A stretch of DNA of 7,180 bases from an uncultured Sphingomonas sp. (lineage in GTDB: Bacteria; Pseudomonadota; Alphaproteobacteria; Sphingomonadales; Sphingomonadaceae): positions 1 to 7,180 of the forward strand of contig CAMPIY010000087.1 in NCBI GenBank assembly GCA_946886645.1, in the 5' to 3' direction. The position numbers were made by a program, and so were the translations under genes. The notes beneath the pieces are model-generated. The model saw nothing but the letters and a program-made list of their open reading frames with translations, was not told the origin of the DNA and did not search any database. Shown here one piece after another: positions 6,052 through 7,180 of this stretch (the stretch's first letter is position 1; every line of letters starts with the position of its first letter).

Positions 6052-7180
6052 GCGTCCGCGCCAATGTCGTTACGGCGCAGCGCCTTCAACACGGTCTCGA
6101 CGATTTGCGGGGCGTTGAGGCCGGCCTCGTCATACTGCTTCTGCGGCGAATCCTGGTCCTGAAAGACATCGGGAAGGCGCATGGTGCGGAGCTTGAGACC
6201 CGCGTCGATCAGTCCCTCGTCGCTGGCCAGCGTCAGGACATGTGCGCCGAAACCGCCGACCGCTGCCTCCTCGATCGTGACCGCGACTTCATGGCTCGTC
6301 AGAAGCTTGCGGATCAGCTCTTCGTCGAGCGGCTTGGCGAAGCGCAGGTCGGCCACCGTCGTCGACAGGCCTTTCGCCTCGAGCATGTCGGCGGCCTTCT
6401 CCGCCTCCTCGAGCCGCGTTCCGAGCGAGAGGATCGCGACCGTCTTGCCTTCGCGGACGATGCGGCCCTTGCCGATTTCCAGTCGCTGCGGGACCTCGGG
6501 CAGCAGCAACCCGCGCCCGTTCCCGCGGGGATAGCGGACCGCGCTGGGTCCGCTATCGTGCAGCGCCATGGTGTGGACCATGTGGACCAGCTCGGCCTCG
6601 TCGGCGGCGGCCATGACCACCATGTTCGGCAAGGTGCAGAGATAGGCGAGGTCAAAGCTGCCGGCGTGTGTGCAGCCGTCAGCGCCGACCAGCCCCGCGC
6701 GGTCCATCGCGAACCGCACGGGCAGATTCTGGATCGCCACGTCGTGGACGACCTGGTCGTAGGCGCGCTGAAGGAAGGTCGAATAGATCGCGCAGAAGGG
6801 CCGATGACCTTGAGCGGCCAGCCCGGCCGCGAAGGTGACGGCATGCTGCTCGGCGATCCCGACGTCGAAGGTCCGGTCAGGGAAGGCTTGCTCGACCTTG
6901 TCGAGGCCCGTCCCGGAAGGCATCGCGGCGGTGATGGCAACCACCTTCTCGTCGCGTGCCATTTCCGCCTTCAGAGCATCGGCGAACACCGCTGTATAGG
7001 CTGGCGGCCCGCCGCCCGGACCCTTGTCCTGCTTGCCGGACACGATGTCGAACTTGACGACGCCATGATATTTGTCGGCGGCGTTTTCGGCGGGGGCATA
7101 GCCCTTGCCTTTCACCGTCACCGCATGGACCAGGATCGGCCCTTCCTCGGCGTCGCGGACATTCTCCAGCACCTCGACCA
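6036..7180 (-). CDS. dxs: 1-deoxy-D-xylulose-5-phosphate synthase, C-terminal part (partial)
   Basis: About 380 C-terminal residues of DXS; the 5' part lies beyond the right edge, where the frame is still open. DXS condenses pyruvate and glyceraldehyde 3-phosphate with thiamine diphosphate, the first and often limiting step of the methylerythritol phosphate route to isoprenoids such as ubiquinone and carotenoids. Counting from the GTG codon at 7172, visible motifs are [10 protein letters not shown] (20-29), AAMPSGTGL (82-90), [14 protein letters not shown] (104-117) with E108 as the catalytic glutamate that activates the cofactor, [17 protein letters not shown] (130-146), [15 protein letters not shown] (157-171), RYPRGNG (213-219), and a transketolase C-terminal domain ending in the family-typical [13 protein letters not shown] stretch. 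No frameshift is seen. It heads the visible operon, and dxs near tlyA is a gene order known in many bacteria. Confidence 0.97.
   Translation of the reverse strand, partial: VEVLENVRDAEEGPILVHAVTVKGKGYAPAENAADKYHGVVKFDIVSGKQDKGPGGGPPAYTAVFADALKAEMARDEKVVAITAAMPSGTGLDKVEQAFPDRTFDVGIAEQHAVTFAAGLAAQGHRPFCAIYSTFLQRAYDQVVHDVAIQNLPVRFAMDRAGLVGADGCTHAGSFDLAYLCTLPNMVVMAAADEAELVHMVHTMALHDSGPSAVRYPRGNGRGLLLPEVPQRLEIGKGRIVREGKTVAILSLGTRLEEAEKAADMLEAKGLSTTVADLRFAKPLDEELIRKLLTSHEVAVTIEEAAVGGFGAHVLTLASDEGLIDAGLKLRTMRLPDVFQDQDSPQKQYDEAGLNAPQIVETVLKALRRNDIGADAGAIA

Noticed and set aside
1..7180. CRISPR array, tRNA, insertion sequence, toxin-antitoxin pair or phage genes
   Set aside because: No spaced direct repeats, cloverleaf-like sequence, transposase or phage motif was seen on either strand; all long frames with family motifs are housekeeping or membrane genes.

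Overview
The window is a GC-rich stretch typical of an alphaproteobacterium, most likely a Sphingomonadales member. I infer this from the codon bias, the protein flavours and the gene order dxs…tlyA…tspO-ubiK-ybjN-proC-ilvE, not from a database search. Every gene I can support lies on the minus strand, so transcription runs from the right end of the window to the left. I see no RNA genes, mobile elements, CRISPR arrays or prophage parts. Long plus-strand reading frames here are shadows rich in Arg, His, Gly and Gln.

Reading with transcription, from the right: the C-terminal ~380 codons of dxs (isoprenoid precursor synthesis, 7180-6036); a small unrecognised membrane-anchored protein (6039-5617); a membrane-anchored endonuclease/exonuclease/phosphatase-fold protein (5620-4532); tlyA, an rRNA 2'-O-methyltransferase (4542-3802); tspO, a tryptophan-rich outer-membrane/mitochondrial-receptor-type membrane protein (3801-3268); ubiK, a ubiquinone biosynthesis accessory factor (3262-2981); a YbjN-family protein (2984-2481); proC, pyrroline-5-carboxylate reductase (2476-1664); and ilvE, branched-chain aminotransferase (1620-733). 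These nine genes overlap or are separated by at most 43 bases, with no clear internal terminator. They look like one transcription unit that mixes isoprenoid/quinone functions (dxs, ubiK, perhaps tspO), rRNA modification (tlyA) and amino-acid synthesis (proC, ilvE).

After ilvE comes an 83-base gap with a weak promoter-like pair and a perfect 8-bp inverted repeat. Then comes the 5' part of a six-helix membrane protein that runs off the left edge (647-1), plausibly the sensor half of a cyclic-di-GMP enzyme whose output domain is outside the window.

The most unusual signal is at the gene junctions. Two genes (ybjN and the unrecognised one after dxs) have no good ATG/GTG/TTG start. Each has an in-frame CTG that overlaps the upstream stop as CTGA, with an identical GGGAG seven bases before it. 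This suggests translationally coupled, non-canonical CTG starts used twice in one operon. No obvious new defence or mobile system is present.
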